Assembly (NCBI GenBank): GCA_949825045.1
Contig: OX463832.1
Location: 21,570,552 to 21,634,551, forward strand
Direction of reading: 5' to 3'
Length of the DNA stretch: 64,000 bases
Source of the DNA: Argyresthia goedartella
Taxonomy: Eukaryota; Arthropoda; Insecta; Lepidoptera; Argyresthiidae
Under the pieces are notes generated by a model. It ran no database searches and was not told the origin of the DNA. It worked only from the letters and a program-made list of their open reading frames with translations. Shown piece after piece: positions 41,488 to 52,115 of this stretch; positions within the stretch are counted from its first letter, which is position 1, and the number at the start of each line of letters is the position of its first letter. The translations under genes and the position numbers were made by a program.

Positions 41488-41832
41488 ATCTGGAAGAAAG
41501 GTTAGATTAGGATGAGGGGTATATATGGAAAGAATAGAAATACCTTGAACAACAACGCCTACTACACTAATTTCATTGTTATGGGGGGGAATAGGAATTG
41601 AAATAGGACAAATACAATTATTTACAAATAGGGCTGAACCGCCCCCACTGCCATCCTGCCTATCATCTCGGAAAGAGCAATAGCCGCGCAGGTTAAAGCG
41701 TCTTCCTGGCTTAAGCCAGGTCTCCGTGATGGCAAAGACAAGAGGGGAATGTTTATTTATTAAAAAAAATATGTCATTTATTTTTAATTCAACGCTTCTC
41801 GCGTTCCATTGAAGAATGGCCAGTGGAGCCAT
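41488..41832 (-). pseudogene. Non-LTR ORF2, start: N-terminal endonuclease
   Basis: ATG at 41832 opens MAPLAILQWNARSVELKIND, followed by ITETWLKPG and GGGSALFV, the first half of an APE-type endonuclease. The ATG lies 44 bases inside the end of ORF1, a usual overlap. The frame is cut at 41484-41487 (TTAA) by the piggyBac and continues in register at 38915. Confidence 0.9.
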
Positions 41833-43194
41833 TGAAAGGGTTTACAAATGAGAGGAGTTGTGAAGCTACGTGGTCAGGTATAGAATTGTTACTGGAAATC
41901 ATCGAGGTGAGGAGTGACAGCAGTAATGATATAACATTATCTGCTGGAGAGGACTGAGTTTGAGATTGGCTTTGTAAAGCACAACCATTCTGTGGTTCGG
42001 GGATTGTGAAAGAGTTAATAATGTTCTGATGAGATATCTTGTCATACCCGGACGGGGTGAATTTATTAGGTTTTGGGGATTTGAAGATAGTTTTTCTGTA
42101 GCCAGAATAAGAAGGAGCAGAGAAAGGTGGAGAAGACCGGGTTTGGTAAGTTTGGGAGGCTGATACCTCCGCATAGGACCTGTATGGAGAAGGGAAGCAT
42201 TTAGATGATTCTTCATAAGATATGTTCTTCTCTGCCATAATAGTTTTAATGTTCTTTTGTCTTAATTGCTCCGGACAATCTTTAATTGTGGCCAAGTGAT
42301 TGCCACAGCAAAAGAGACAAGATGGGTTCTTGTTGCATGAATCAGTAGTATGGTTTTCACCGCATTTCGAGCACCTAGGCTTGGACCTGCACTTTGGTTT
42401 CGTGTGCCCACATCGGCAGCAGTTGAAGCATTGGACTGTGGGGTATTGATACAGTTTCACAGGTAAGGATGTATAACAAGCAAAAACTCTAGTAGGGAGC
42501 ACTTGCCCATCAAAGGTGGCTATGACCGATTGGGTAGGTTTCCATTCCGATATATCCTGAGAAGTAACCTTCCGGTTAATTCTTCGGAACTTCAGTATTT
42601 TTCCTATTCCATCGGGGACTTGAATGTTTAGTAGGACCTCTTCATCAGTCCAGTCCTGCGGGACATCACTTATGTGGGAATGCTGGCAATATATCCTTTG
42701 TCAAATAGTTTGGTACAGATCAGGAAGCAGTTAGCTTGCTCTGGTTTAGTGAACTCCACAGAGACTCTATTTCTCCCAACCCGCTTGATCCCATCAGGTT
42801 TGATACCAATAGTGTTACTGTTCATGAGAAACTTTCCGAACCTGACCGGGTGCATGGTAGATCCAGAACGTTCATCAGTATCTGATCGGGATACATGAAC
42901 CAGGAAGGGAGCTTTATCGGAGGACGAGTACCTCATTCTGCCAGTGCTTTTATGAATCTTATTTACTGGTGTTGATTTTTCGATTGCACTCGGGTCTTCA
43001 ACACGGGGACGCTTAAGTTTCTTAGCCTGCCCATCACAAGCAATGTCCTCTGAGTCAGATGAAGATTTGTAATAATTATTATCGCTCACGGGCGAGAAGG
43101 GCGGAGCAGGGGGAGATGAGGCGTTGGAGGACCCATCGAATAACTCCTGGGAAGCTTCATTTTTGTCAGGGGGTTCAGGCTCAATTTCATCCAT
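41789..43194 (-). pseudogene. Non-LTR ORF1 (gag-like, zinc knuckles), one frameshift
   Basis: The best start is the ATG at 43194 (MDEIEPEPPDKNEASQ). The first 175 residues hold a Ser-rich acidic segment, a basic KKLKRPRVE signal and an RRM-like part (VRFGKFLM, RVSVEFTKPEQA). A 1-base shift near 42670 separates this from the distal part, which has three Cys-His knuckles between 42430 and 42290 (CFNCCRCGHTKPKC, CSKCGENHTTDSC, CLFCCGNH) and a Ser/Pro-rich tail ending at 41789. It binds element RNA. The end overlaps ORF2 by 44 bases. Confidence 0.87.
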
Positions 43195-43629
43195 GATTAA
43201 GGAATTACATCCCCAAACACGGAAGAAAAAACAAACACTGTGTACCACTTACCAAGTAGAAAGCACAAAAACAACAAGACAAACAATAACACAGGACAAT
43301 CACAAGATATACGGATACTAAAAAGTACTAATTTCGAGCGGAAATCGGCAAAAGAAACTAAATTTTCAATTCTCCAATGTGCTCACCAGCAACACTTTCT
43401 AGCGAATCCCGAGCTATGCACTCATATAGACTTTTAGGTTTGACACCTTGCACCAGCTTCAACTGTCAAATTGGTATCAAGCAAGAAGCATCCAAACCCA
43501 AGCTCATTGAATGAACGAAATCCTATATGATTTGACGTAAATCGGTATCATGTAATGTTTCAAGCGAAACCAAAGCCCATATCCAAATGTCAAAAGAAGA
43601 TGGGACCTACTTAGACGTTGGCTTTCCAT

Positions 43630-44023
43630 CAGTGTTGCCGTTCTAGCCACTTTGTGGCTAGATCTAGCGGATATTCAACGGTTTTAGCCAAAAATAATCA
43701 ATTTTAGTCACCAAAACTAATTTTGGTAATTTTTAGATTATTACCATTGAAAGTCGACCGAGTAAGTAATTTTAAATAAATCTGAGGTTATCGCCTTTTA
43801 CGGAGTATCATATCATAATATACCTACCGAAACGATATCATTGTTTATGATAATAATATTATTTTATCAACAGTAATAGAATATTAAGGTTGGCAAAGAA
43901 TACTATGATATTCTATTTAGCTACTTCTAGCCACATTTCGAAAGTGTTTTTTTTTTATAAAACTGGCTACTATTTTATTTTATGTATGTAGCCACAAACT
44001 AGATTGTCCTAATGGCAACACTG
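43630..44023. mobile_element. 394-bp hAT-type MITE inside Harbinger copy 1
   Basis: Ends CAGTGTTGCC and GGCAACACTG. The flanking octamers CTTTCCAT and CTTCGCAT agree at six of eight positions. The same MITE sits at the same place in copy 2 (46831-47221). Confidence 0.8.
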
Positions 44024-44196
44024 CTTCGCATAAATCGGACACTGAATAATATTGAATAAATAGGACAAAGGCTCTTATTTTAGTGATTTTGGAACGTTTA
44101 AACAATAATAATGAGGTTGGTGATTATTGGGAATATTGTTTAACAGTAAAAAACCAAAGTTGAGGTTAGGTTAGGATTATTGTTTTAGTTTTTGAG

Positions 44197-44797
44197 ATGG
44201 CGTCGGCTGTCTTGCTGGCTGCAGCAGAGTAGGAACGCATCAGGTGTCTCCATGAGGAACGGAGGTTGCCGAGGGTCGCAAGTCAGCGGATAATGCTGCC
44301 GAAGGCTGAATTTGTTGGACTTTTCCGCCTCACAAAGGGAGCTTTCCGAATGAAAATTTCACCTGTTGCCGGCAAGCCAGCGCACTAGCGCTGTGCGGCC
44401 AGATATTCGGGTAAAAAGATATACTTACGAAATAAATCAATAATTAATATATGTGAAACTTAAAATTTATTTTCGCACATCGCGTTCTCCGCCACAGGGT
44501 ACTGCCGGAAGAGTAAGTATTGGGACTTAAGGTCTTCTCAATTTGGCAGTCTACAATGTCAGACTGTTTTAGGGATATGCTTTAAACCACCCATCCAATT
44601 TAGGGAAATATATTATTTCCCATGTACCAGAGTGATTGAGACATCGTCTCAAGAAGGTAACTTTTTGTTGCAGGTTCATAGAATTGTCTTTTTCCCTGGA
44701 ATAGTCGAGTGTATTGATGGCTCTGGCCATAATCCGGCCCGTACAGCAAGAGGCATACTACCTCAGGAAATAGTACCATTCTCCCAGCACTTTACTT
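44197..44797 (+). pseudogene. HARBI1-like transposase remnant, Harbinger copy 1
   Basis: ATG at 44197 reads MASAVLLAAAE then a stop; a further open piece has FVGLFRLTKGAFR (the DEEF..LFRLTK region). Downstream, LSATGYCRKSKYWDL and FFPGIVECIDGSGHNP match the HARBI1 ATG.Y......D and FPGV.GCIDGTH motifs, the last holding the first catalytic Asp. A donor GTAAGT follows at 44798. The rest of the DDE domain is absent. It is in several frames and dead. Confidence 0.75.
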
Positions 44798-45012
44798 GTA
44801 AGTAATGTATTTATTTACTTCCTACTATCAGTACTCTTTGGAAATCCATAGCATTTCTGAGCTTAATTCATTACTTCCTCTTAAGTAATATAGTGTGTTG
44901 GCTCATGGAAGCATGGGTATGTTAAAAAAAAACTGTGTTTATAATATTTCAGTGTTACAAAATGATAATTTTACTATTATTTAGGTGATTATGAGGATGC
45001 ATGACTGTTTTA

Positions 45013-45128
45013 TTAATGCGTTGCTATTCTTTCCAGTTCCCGCACGCTCCTTTGTCCGCTGGCCGCAAATGCCGCCATGGATTTCGCATTTAGTTCTTCT
45101 GCCGCTAGTCTGCACTCATTGATGTCAT
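45013..45128 (-). pseudogene. Last exon of the Harbinger Myb/SANT accessory protein, copy 1
   Basis: Acceptor TTTTACTGCAG, then DINECRLAAEELNAKSMAAF and a short helix ending RIATH and a stop. This resembles the C-terminal helix of the Myb-like DNA-binding protein that accompanies HARBI1 transposases. The N-terminal Myb exon seen in copy 2 is missing here. Confidence 0.6.
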
Positions 45129-45449
45129 CTGCAGTAAAAATAAAATGTTCTATTTTTATTGATTTTTTATTATCTTAACTTCTTAAAACATAATATTGCC
45201 CATTAGCATGGAGTTTTATTTATTAACATTTGTTGAGTCAAAGTCAAAGTACTTTATTACTGTAGATATTTACATATACTTAGCAAACATCATTTTTGCC
45301 TCTTCTCTACATTGGACCACTGAGGGAGAAGCAGGGCGTAGAAACTCCCACAGATTGATTTTTGGATCTCTTATAAAAATTTGGTTGTGCTGAAGTAATA
45401 CAAATATGAAAAATTTCATTATTATGATTAATAAGCAGGAATAAATAAT

Positions 45450-46085
45450 TACAAAATTATTAACAGCAACTGAGCTGGATTAACCCCATACAGTCCCGTA
45501 GTAGGTTATCTATCTTATAATCGTTATCTTGTAATCTGAGACTATAATTTAATATTATTGGTAGATATAAATTTGTTAAGTAAATTGACAGAGGATGGGT
45601 GAGATAAGGTGAGAAGGAAGTTAGATTGACAGGACGAGGGAGTAGATCGTAAAGGGAAGTATGATTGATAGGGCATTCAAAGAAAAAATGATCAGGAGTA
45701 CCGTCAGCCAGGCCACATTCACACAATGATGAATCCCTTATCCTAATTTTTGCGAGATGGACAGGAGTGTCCCAAACGAAGACGACAGATAACAGAAGTG
45801 ACTGATTATCTAGGTCCCTAAACTTAGAGATCCAAGAACGTCTCAGAATTATTGATTGAATGGTACCGTAGTGTTTACCTTCTAAAGTTTTGGTCAGGGT
45901 CGGAAGCCCCCAAATTTGTCATTTATGGTGCCAGGAATTGTCTAGTCGAGATTTAGCTACAGCAGCGAGATCATGAGAGTGGATCTTAAAATGAGAAGGA
46001 TCACCGGTCCCCACAGCATTCCTTGCTAGCGAGTCACCCGCCTCGTTACCAACAATGCCAGAATGTCCGAAACCAAGCAATCACA
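45450..46085 (-). pseudogene. 5'-truncated non-LTR element inside Harbinger copy 1
   Basis: On the minus strand GFGHSGIVGNEAGDSLARNA (RNase H end) is followed after a stop by a linker and CECGLADGTPDHFFFECP, ending with a stop at 45460. It is clearly related to, but distinct from, the tail at 28959-29390. Confidence 0.85.
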
Positions 46086-46830
46086 ATATTGATGCCAAGA
46101 ACATGACCTCACGGATCTTGAAAATAAAAGAATACTTTGATTTAGATTTAGATGGATTAGCCAAAATAGCACAGCTTAGGGAGTGCTTATGCTTGAAATT
46201 GTAAACAAAGAGAAACTTAAACCTAATAATGTACTCTGTGACTTGAACTGTCATGTCAACAAGGAAACAGTGTGCTTTTAGCGTTATCAAAACGCACTTG
46301 CAATCAATGTATTTTTTAAGCCAATACTTTTAGTATTTGACTGACAGAAACACAAAAAAGTTAACAAGATACAATAAAGGTATTTAACTTTAATTTCAAT
46401 TATTTTCTCAATATTTATGAGAATCTATGCAACCGATTACATTACGCAACATCAAAACATCGCTCATCGATGCACGTCGTTCACACGATGCTCAGAGCTG
46501 ATAGAAGCCTTCGATGAAATTGTATGAGCATGAGATGAACCATTGACACTCGCTCTGAAGTTCAGAGAGTTACGCCATAAGGCTGCAGCAGCCTTATGGC
46601 GTAACTAGTCTGAGCTATGAACTCATATAGACTTTTACGTTTGACACCTTGCACCAGCTTCAACTGTCAAATTGGTATCACGCAAGTAGCATCCAAACCC
46701 AAGTTCATTGAATGAACGAAATCCTATATGATTTGACGTAAATCGGTATCATGTAATGTTTCAAGGGAAACCAAAGTCCATATCCAAATGTCAAAAGAAG
46801 ATGGGACCTACTTTGACGTTGGCTTTCCAT

Positions 46831-47221
46831 CAGTGTTGCCGTTCTAGCCACTTTGTGGCTAGATCTAGCGGATTTTCAACAGTTTTAGCCAAAATTAATC
46901 AAATTTAGCCACCAAAACTAATTTTGGTAATTTTTAGATTATTACTGTTGAAAGTCGACCGAGTAAGTAATTTTAAATAAATCTGAGGTTATCGCCTTTT
47001 ACGGAGTATCATATCATAAAACACCTACCGAAACGATATCATTGTTTATGATAATAATATTATTTTATCAACAGTAATAGAATATTAAGGTTGGCAAAGA
47101 ATACTATGATATACTTCGCTACTTCTTGCCACATTTCGAAAGTGTTTTTTTTTTATAAAACTGGCTACTATTTTATTTTATGTATGTAGCCACAAACTAG
47201 ATTGTCCTAATGGCAACACTG
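46831..47221. mobile_element. hAT-type MITE inside Harbinger copy 2
   Basis: 391 bp, orthologous in position to 43630-44023, with the same ends and flanks. Confidence 0.8.
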
Positions 47222-47409
47222 CTTCGCATAAATCGGACACTGAATAATATTGAATAAATAGGACAAAAGCTCTTATTTTAGTGATTTTGGAACGTTTAAA
47301 CAATAATAATTAGGTTGGTGATTGATTATTGGGAATATTGTTTAACAGTAATAAACCAAAGGTTATAGGAACCAAAGGTGAGGTTAGGATTATTGTTTTA
47401 GTTTTTGAG

Positions 47410-48018
47410 ATGGTGTCGGCTGTCTTGCTGGCTGCAGCAGAGTAGGAACGCATCAGGTGTCTCCATAACGAGGAACGGAGGCTGCCGAGGGTCGCAAGTC
47501 AGCTGATAATACTGCCGAAGGCTGAATTAGTTGGACTTTTCCGCCTCACAAAGGGAGCTTTCCGAATTAAAATTTTACCTGTTGCCGGCAAGCCAGCGCA
47601 CTAGCGCTGTGCGGCTAGACATTCGGGTAAAAAGATATACTTACGAAATAAATCAATAATAAATATAGGTATGTGAAACTTAAAAATTATTTTCGCACAT
47701 CACATTCTCCACAGGGTACTGCCAGAAGAGTAAGTATTGGGACTTAAGGTCTTCTCAATTTGGCAGTCTACAATGTCAGACTGTCTTAGGGATATGCTTT
47801 AAACCACCCATCCATTCTAGGGAAATATATTGTTTTCCATGTACCTACCAGAGTGATTGAGACATTGTCTCAAGAAGGTAACTTTTTGTTGCAGGTTCAT
47901 AGAATTGTATTTTTCCTTGGAATAGTTGAGTGTATTGATGGCTCTGGCCATAATCCGGCCCGTACAGCAAAAGGCATACTACCTCAGGAAACAATACCAC
48001 TCTCCCAGCACTTTACTT
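47410..48018 (+). pseudogene. HARBI1-like transposase remnant, Harbinger copy 2
   Basis: A near copy of 44197-44797: MVSAVLLAAAE and a stop, LVGLFRLTKGAFR, and VECIDGSGHNPARTAKG, followed by the same donor. The stop after AAE is shared by both copies and so predates their separation. Confidence 0.75.
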
Positions 48019-48655
48019 GTAAGTAATGTATTTATTTACTTCCTACTATCAGTACTCTTTGGAAATCCATAGCATTTCTTAGCTTAATTCATTATCTACT
48101 TGTAAATATGCCCTGTAAAGCAGACATGGAGAGTATGACTGCTGCTGGGGAAAGGTATGACTCATGGGTATGTTAAAAAAAGTAGCTTCTCACAAAGGAG
48201 AAGCAGGTTCAAATTCATAAGTGCATTATCGGACGTTCAGGACATTCAGTGTTTCGGTTGACACATTATGTAGGTCCCAGCTACTATCACTATTTGGTAA
48301 AAACCCCTCCACCAACCACTGAGTCAGCGTGGTGGAGAATGGCCAAATCTTACTTGTATCCGGGTAAAGGCCTGTGCCCCTCGGTGAGGATATTAATGGG
48401 CTACATCTATTCCATACCATATTTATTTACTTCCTACTATCAGTACCTACTCTTTGGAAATCCATAGCATTTATTAGCATAATTCATTACTTACTCTTAA
48501 GTAATATACTGTGTTGGCTCATGGAAGCATGGGTATGTTAAAAAAAAACTGTTACAAAATTGTGTTTTATATTATAATATATTATAATATTTCAGTGTTA
48601 CAAAATGATAATTTTACTATTCTTTAGGTGATTATGAGGATGCATGACTGTTTTC

Positions 48656-48770
48656 TTAATGCATTGCTATTCTTTCCAGTTCCCGCACGCTCCTTTGTCC
48701 GCTGGCCGCAAATGCCGCCATGGATTTCGCATTAGTTCTTCTGCCGCTAGTCTGCACTCATCGATGTCAT
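48656..48770 (-). pseudogene. Last exon of the Harbinger accessory protein, copy 2
   Basis: The same exon as 45013-45128 but with one base deleted, which shifts the frame. Confidence 0.55.
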
Positions 48771-49239
48771 CTGCAGTAAAAATAAAATGTTCTATTTTTA
48801 TTGCTTTTTTTATCTTAACTTCTTAAAACATAATATTGCCCAATAGCATGGAGTTTTATTTATTAACATTTTGTTGAGTCAAAGTCAAAGTACTTTATTA
48901 CTGTAGATATTTACATATACTAAGCAAACGTCATTTTTGCCTCTTCTCTACATTGGACCACTGAGGGAGAAGAAGGGCGTAGAAACTCCCACAGATTGAT
49001 TTTTAGATCTCTTATAAAAATTTGGTTGTGCTGAACTAATACAAATATGAAAAATTTCATTATTATGATTAATAAGCAGGAATAAATAATTACAAAATTA
49101 TTAACAGCAATGTCTGTGTTGAGCTAGATTAACCCCATACAGTCCCATAGCAGGTTATCTCACCACATACCACTGAAACATTTCCATCATATTGAAGATA
49201 TGAGACTGATGAATGAATTAGAGATTGAGTTTTTAGTAA

Positions 49240-49350
49240 ATAGTCACCATCATCATCATGAACAGCCTATAACTGTCCACTGCTGGAATAAAGGCCTCTC
49301 CCAAAAATGAGAGAAACTGCACAAAGTAATCACCATCCTGAGCAGACGGG
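49240..49350 (+). repeat. Common lepidopteran repeat scrap (CCACTGCTGG...GGCCTCTC)
   Basis: CATCATCATCATGAACAGCC followed by CTGTCCACTGCTGGAATAAA and GGCCTCTC is a form of the widespread moth repeat usually seen near RTE-type LINE tails. Confidence 0.6.
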
Positions 49351-49626
49351 TTGGTGATCGCAGTACTGTAGATGGTGGTTGTTTATAAGGGATGCTGCTG
49401 TCCATTCGCTGTTAGGCATATTGCCTTTGACACCTCCTAATACAACCTCGGGAAGAGAAGAGGTGATGACAATTGGTATTCTGTTCTGCCGTCACCACAA
49501 GGTGATTATTATACAAATATGTAGTACATATGTGTTGCAAATAAGAAGCAAATTCAAACCTAAATCTTACTGATAATATGTATAACCTCGTGACTGTTAA
49601 CACAGGGTAATAATTATTAAACTCAC

Positions 49627-49824
49627 ATCTCCACTCCTCTCTGTTTTATGCATTCCATCAGCCACCACGTTCATCGTGATTGTCAGCTGCCCCACTGATT
49701 CCGCACTGATTTTTTCCCAGTGGGCCAGTGATACAATGCCCACTGCTCTAAGTCACGTTTCCCCTCCACGTACTCCAGCATCATCAGGAATTGCCCCTTC
49801 GGCACAACTCGGCGTGCTGGCATG
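49627..49824 (-). pseudogene. Myb/SANT-like exon of the Harbinger accessory gene
   Basis: Acceptor TTTAATTTCAG, ATG at 49823 (MPARRVVPKGQFLMMLEYVE), a Trp-containing helix pattern (LEQWALYHW, NQW) and donor GTGAGT at 49626-49621. The spacing and the Q-x-L-x2-LE-x2-E start resemble the Myb-like proteins encoded next to HARBI1. Internal stops near 49660 make it a relic. Confidence 0.6.
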
Positions 49825-51430
49825 CTGAAATTAAAACTTATTGAAGGTATTTCAAGTAGGGTCAGTCGGCTCCTCTAAATCCGTCTCAGCGCAGCACACT
49901 GACTTACGCTATCATAGGGCGTGGGAAATGGGGAATTCCAACTACCTCATAAAATACAGTTTTAGTAAGCAAAAGCTATGCTTGAAATTAAGTTAAGTTA
50001 AGTTTTTTGGTAAGAGCTTCTATCACAATAATTTCACCAATGTCACGGGTTGGAGTGTAGATAAGGGGGCGCCAAGGAAAAAAAAACTTAGATTTTTTTT
50101 GCGTTTAGATAGCCTGGTGGTTGGTGTGTAGATAAGGGGGCGCCAAGGAAAAACTTCCGCCCCCTTAACGACACTCTGACCGATTAGCCAAAATAGCATA
50201 GCTTAGGGAGTGCTTATGCTTGAAATTGTGACTTGAACTGTCATGTCAACAAGGAAACAGTGTGCTTTTAGCGATATCAAAACGCACTTGCAATCAATGT
50301 TTTTTTAAGCCAATAATTTTAGTATTTGACTGACAGAAACACAAAAAAAGGTTAACAAGATACAATAAAGGTTTTTAACTTTAATTTCAATTATTTCCTC
50401 AATATTTATGAGAATCTATGCAACCGATTACATTACGCAACATCAAAACATCGCTCATCGATGCACGTCCCTATTTAGTTCGTTCACACGATGCTCAGAG
50501 CTGATAGATGCCTTACGTGATACCCCTTAATCGATGAAATTGTATGAGCATGAGATGAACCATAGACACTCGCTCTGAACTTCATGGAGTTACGCCATAA
50601 GGCTGCAGGTCCTTGCGTAAAATCCAACTCCCACTGTTTCGGCGCTGCTAGTGTAAATACAAACAAAATACGTAATTGTTTATAACACAGATAAGCCACA
50701 TGTAGCCCCAACAAAATAGTTCCAGTGCGTTACAAAAGAACCGGAACGTGACGATTCATATCAACAAATCTTCAAACAATAATCCAAGCTGTGGTGATAA
50801 TTTTATGGCTACTTACAACATTGTTTACGATACTTCCTGAACAAAAATGTGATTGCGTTACATCAAATAACGTAGTCAACTCCTAGGCTCACCTTTAGCG
50901 GATGACCTACTCACTGGGGCGTCCAAACTTTTTTAGCATCATGTTGGGGTCATTTGATCATCTTCCTGAAAGTTTCAGGGTGCGGAATTCAATAGTTTTA
51001 AGATATGATTTTTTGAAAATCTGAAAATACTTTGTAAAATGATTTAACGCAACGCAAATAATATGTTTAAATCTTGTCTGTGGTCAAAATACATTACCTA
51101 CATTTCGTTGTACGCATATTTGAAAAGATGAGAATTCTCTAAAAAAAGGAGGAAATGTGGATTTTTTTTTAATAATACCTATTTTAATAAAAACGTTCAT
51201 TTAACTTGCAATTTATGTTTGTTTATTTATTTTACGTCAATCAAAGTTAATTTAGTATTTCTTTCGTAAAATATCACTTTTGATAATAAAAAGGTTGTCA
51301 TTTTTGTTTAAAACGGAACACATTTTGTTGGGGCGTTTTGCCGCGTTTTTGGTTGGGCGGCAAAGTAGTAGTCCCTTTTCTAGTAGTTTCGCGAATGTTC
51401 TATTTTCTTGTTCTCTCGATATTTACAAGC

Positions 51431-51790
51431 AAAAACAACTGGCTAGAGTAGGTTATTGTGGCTACTTTTCAATCGGGTTATAGGTTATGTTAGAACGTTG
51501 AAGAAGATAAACCGGAGCGGAGCGTATGCAAACAAAAACTATTGGCTAGAGTAGGTTATTGTGGCTACTTTTCAATCGGGTTATAGGTTATGTTAGAACG
51601 TTTAAGAAGCTAAACCGGAGCGGAGCGTATGCAAACAAAAACGATTGGCTAGAGTAGGTTATTGTGGCTACTTTTCAATCGGGTTATAGGATGTTAGAAC
51701 GTCGAAGAAGCTAAACCGGAACGGAGCGGAGCGCAGCGTATGCAAACAAAAACGATTGGCTAGAGTTGGTTATTGTGGCTACTTTTCATG
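51431..51790 (+). repeat. 103-bp tandem repeat, about 3.5 units
   Basis: GGCTAGAGTAGGTTATTGTG recurs at 51441, 51544, 51647 and (one change) 51758. The third unit is 111 bp because of extra GGAGC(G) pentamers. Units include CTTTTCAATCGGGTTATAGG and GAAGCTAAACCGGAGCGGAG. Confidence 0.93.
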
Positions 51791-51871
51791 TAAATTTTGA
51801 TGATAGCATTATGGAGCATTTGTGGAGGAGAAAGGTGTCGAGGCAGAAAAATGACCCTTTCGAAGAAAGCA

Positions 51872-52085
51872 ACTAGGCATTTCCGCGCGGGGGGGAAGTA
51901 GTAGGGGGGAGGGGGGCATCTACCCCCTTCCCCCTCCCCCCACTTAAAGATCAAGGTCAGTCTGAATTTTGTTTTAATTTAACAACATAACCTCAAAACT
52001 TTAAATAATCATATCTCAGAAACTAGGCATTTCCGCGGGGGGGGGGGGGAGTAGTAGGGGGGCCATCTACCCCCCTCCCCCATCA
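51872..52085 (+). repeat. Duplicated G-run / C-run block
   Basis: AACTAGGCATTTCCGCG followed by G-runs, AGTAGTAGGGGGG, CATCTACCCCC and C-runs appears at 51872 and again at 52020. Each block has several runs of three or more G next to matching C-runs, so both hairpins and G-quadruplexes are possible. Confidence 0.8.
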
Positions 52086-52115
52086 GGGTCAACAAAAGTA
52101 GGTCATCCGCTAAAG

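Larger units (their letters stand above)
28448..43410 (-). mobile_element. Full-length RNase-H-bearing non-LTR retrotransposon, itself twice interrupted
   Basis: Flanked by the 15-bp duplication GAGCTATGAACTCAT (28433-28447) and GAGCTATGCACTCAT (43411-43425, one change). Without the BEL (29842-36422 plus one TSD) and the piggyBac (38920-41483 plus TTAA) it is about 5.8 kb. On the minus strand it has a 5' UTR, ORF1 with zinc knuckles, ORF2 with endonuclease, RT and RNase H, and a 3' UTR containing a minisatellite and ending in a (AAATG)-rich tail. Presence of RNase H and the LQWNARS endonuclease start suggests the I/Nimb group. Several stops make it inactive. Confidence 0.88.
28410..46585 (+). 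mobile_element. PIF/Harbinger-like element, copy 1, split by a nested insertion
   Basis: Left end CAGCCTTATGGCGTAACT (28410-28427); right end its inverse at 46568-46585. CAG flanks it on both sides (28407-28409, 46586-46588). The element is interrupted after 38 bases by the non-LTR element 28448-43410 and resumes at 43411; its own sequence is about 3.2 kb. It contains a HARBI1-like transposase remnant on the plus strand, a Myb/SANT accessory-protein exon on the minus strand, and an internal hAT MITE. The 3-bp flank fits Harbinger target duplications, although TWA is more usual. Confidence 0.8.
46589..50605 (+). mobile_element. PIF/Harbinger-like element, copy 2
   Basis: 4017 bp, same inverted ends as copy 1 (CAGCCTTATGGCGTAACT). 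It shares the CAG at 46586-46588 with copy 1 and has CAG at its other end (50606-50608). Long stretches are nearly identical to copy 1. Differences are a ~330-bp insertion at about 48090-48420 with a partial local duplication, and 49160-50180, where copy 2 has the accessory gene while copy 1 has a LINE fragment. Confidence 0.85.
50893..52115. mobile_element. Unclassified 1.2-kb element with 19-bp inverted ends
   Basis: CTTTAGCGGATGACCTACT at 50893-50911 is perfectly inverted at 52097-52115. Inside lie a 103-bp tandem repeat (51441-51790) and two G-rich blocks. The frames are short and have no motif. No clear target duplication was found, so the superfamily is open. Confidence 0.6.
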
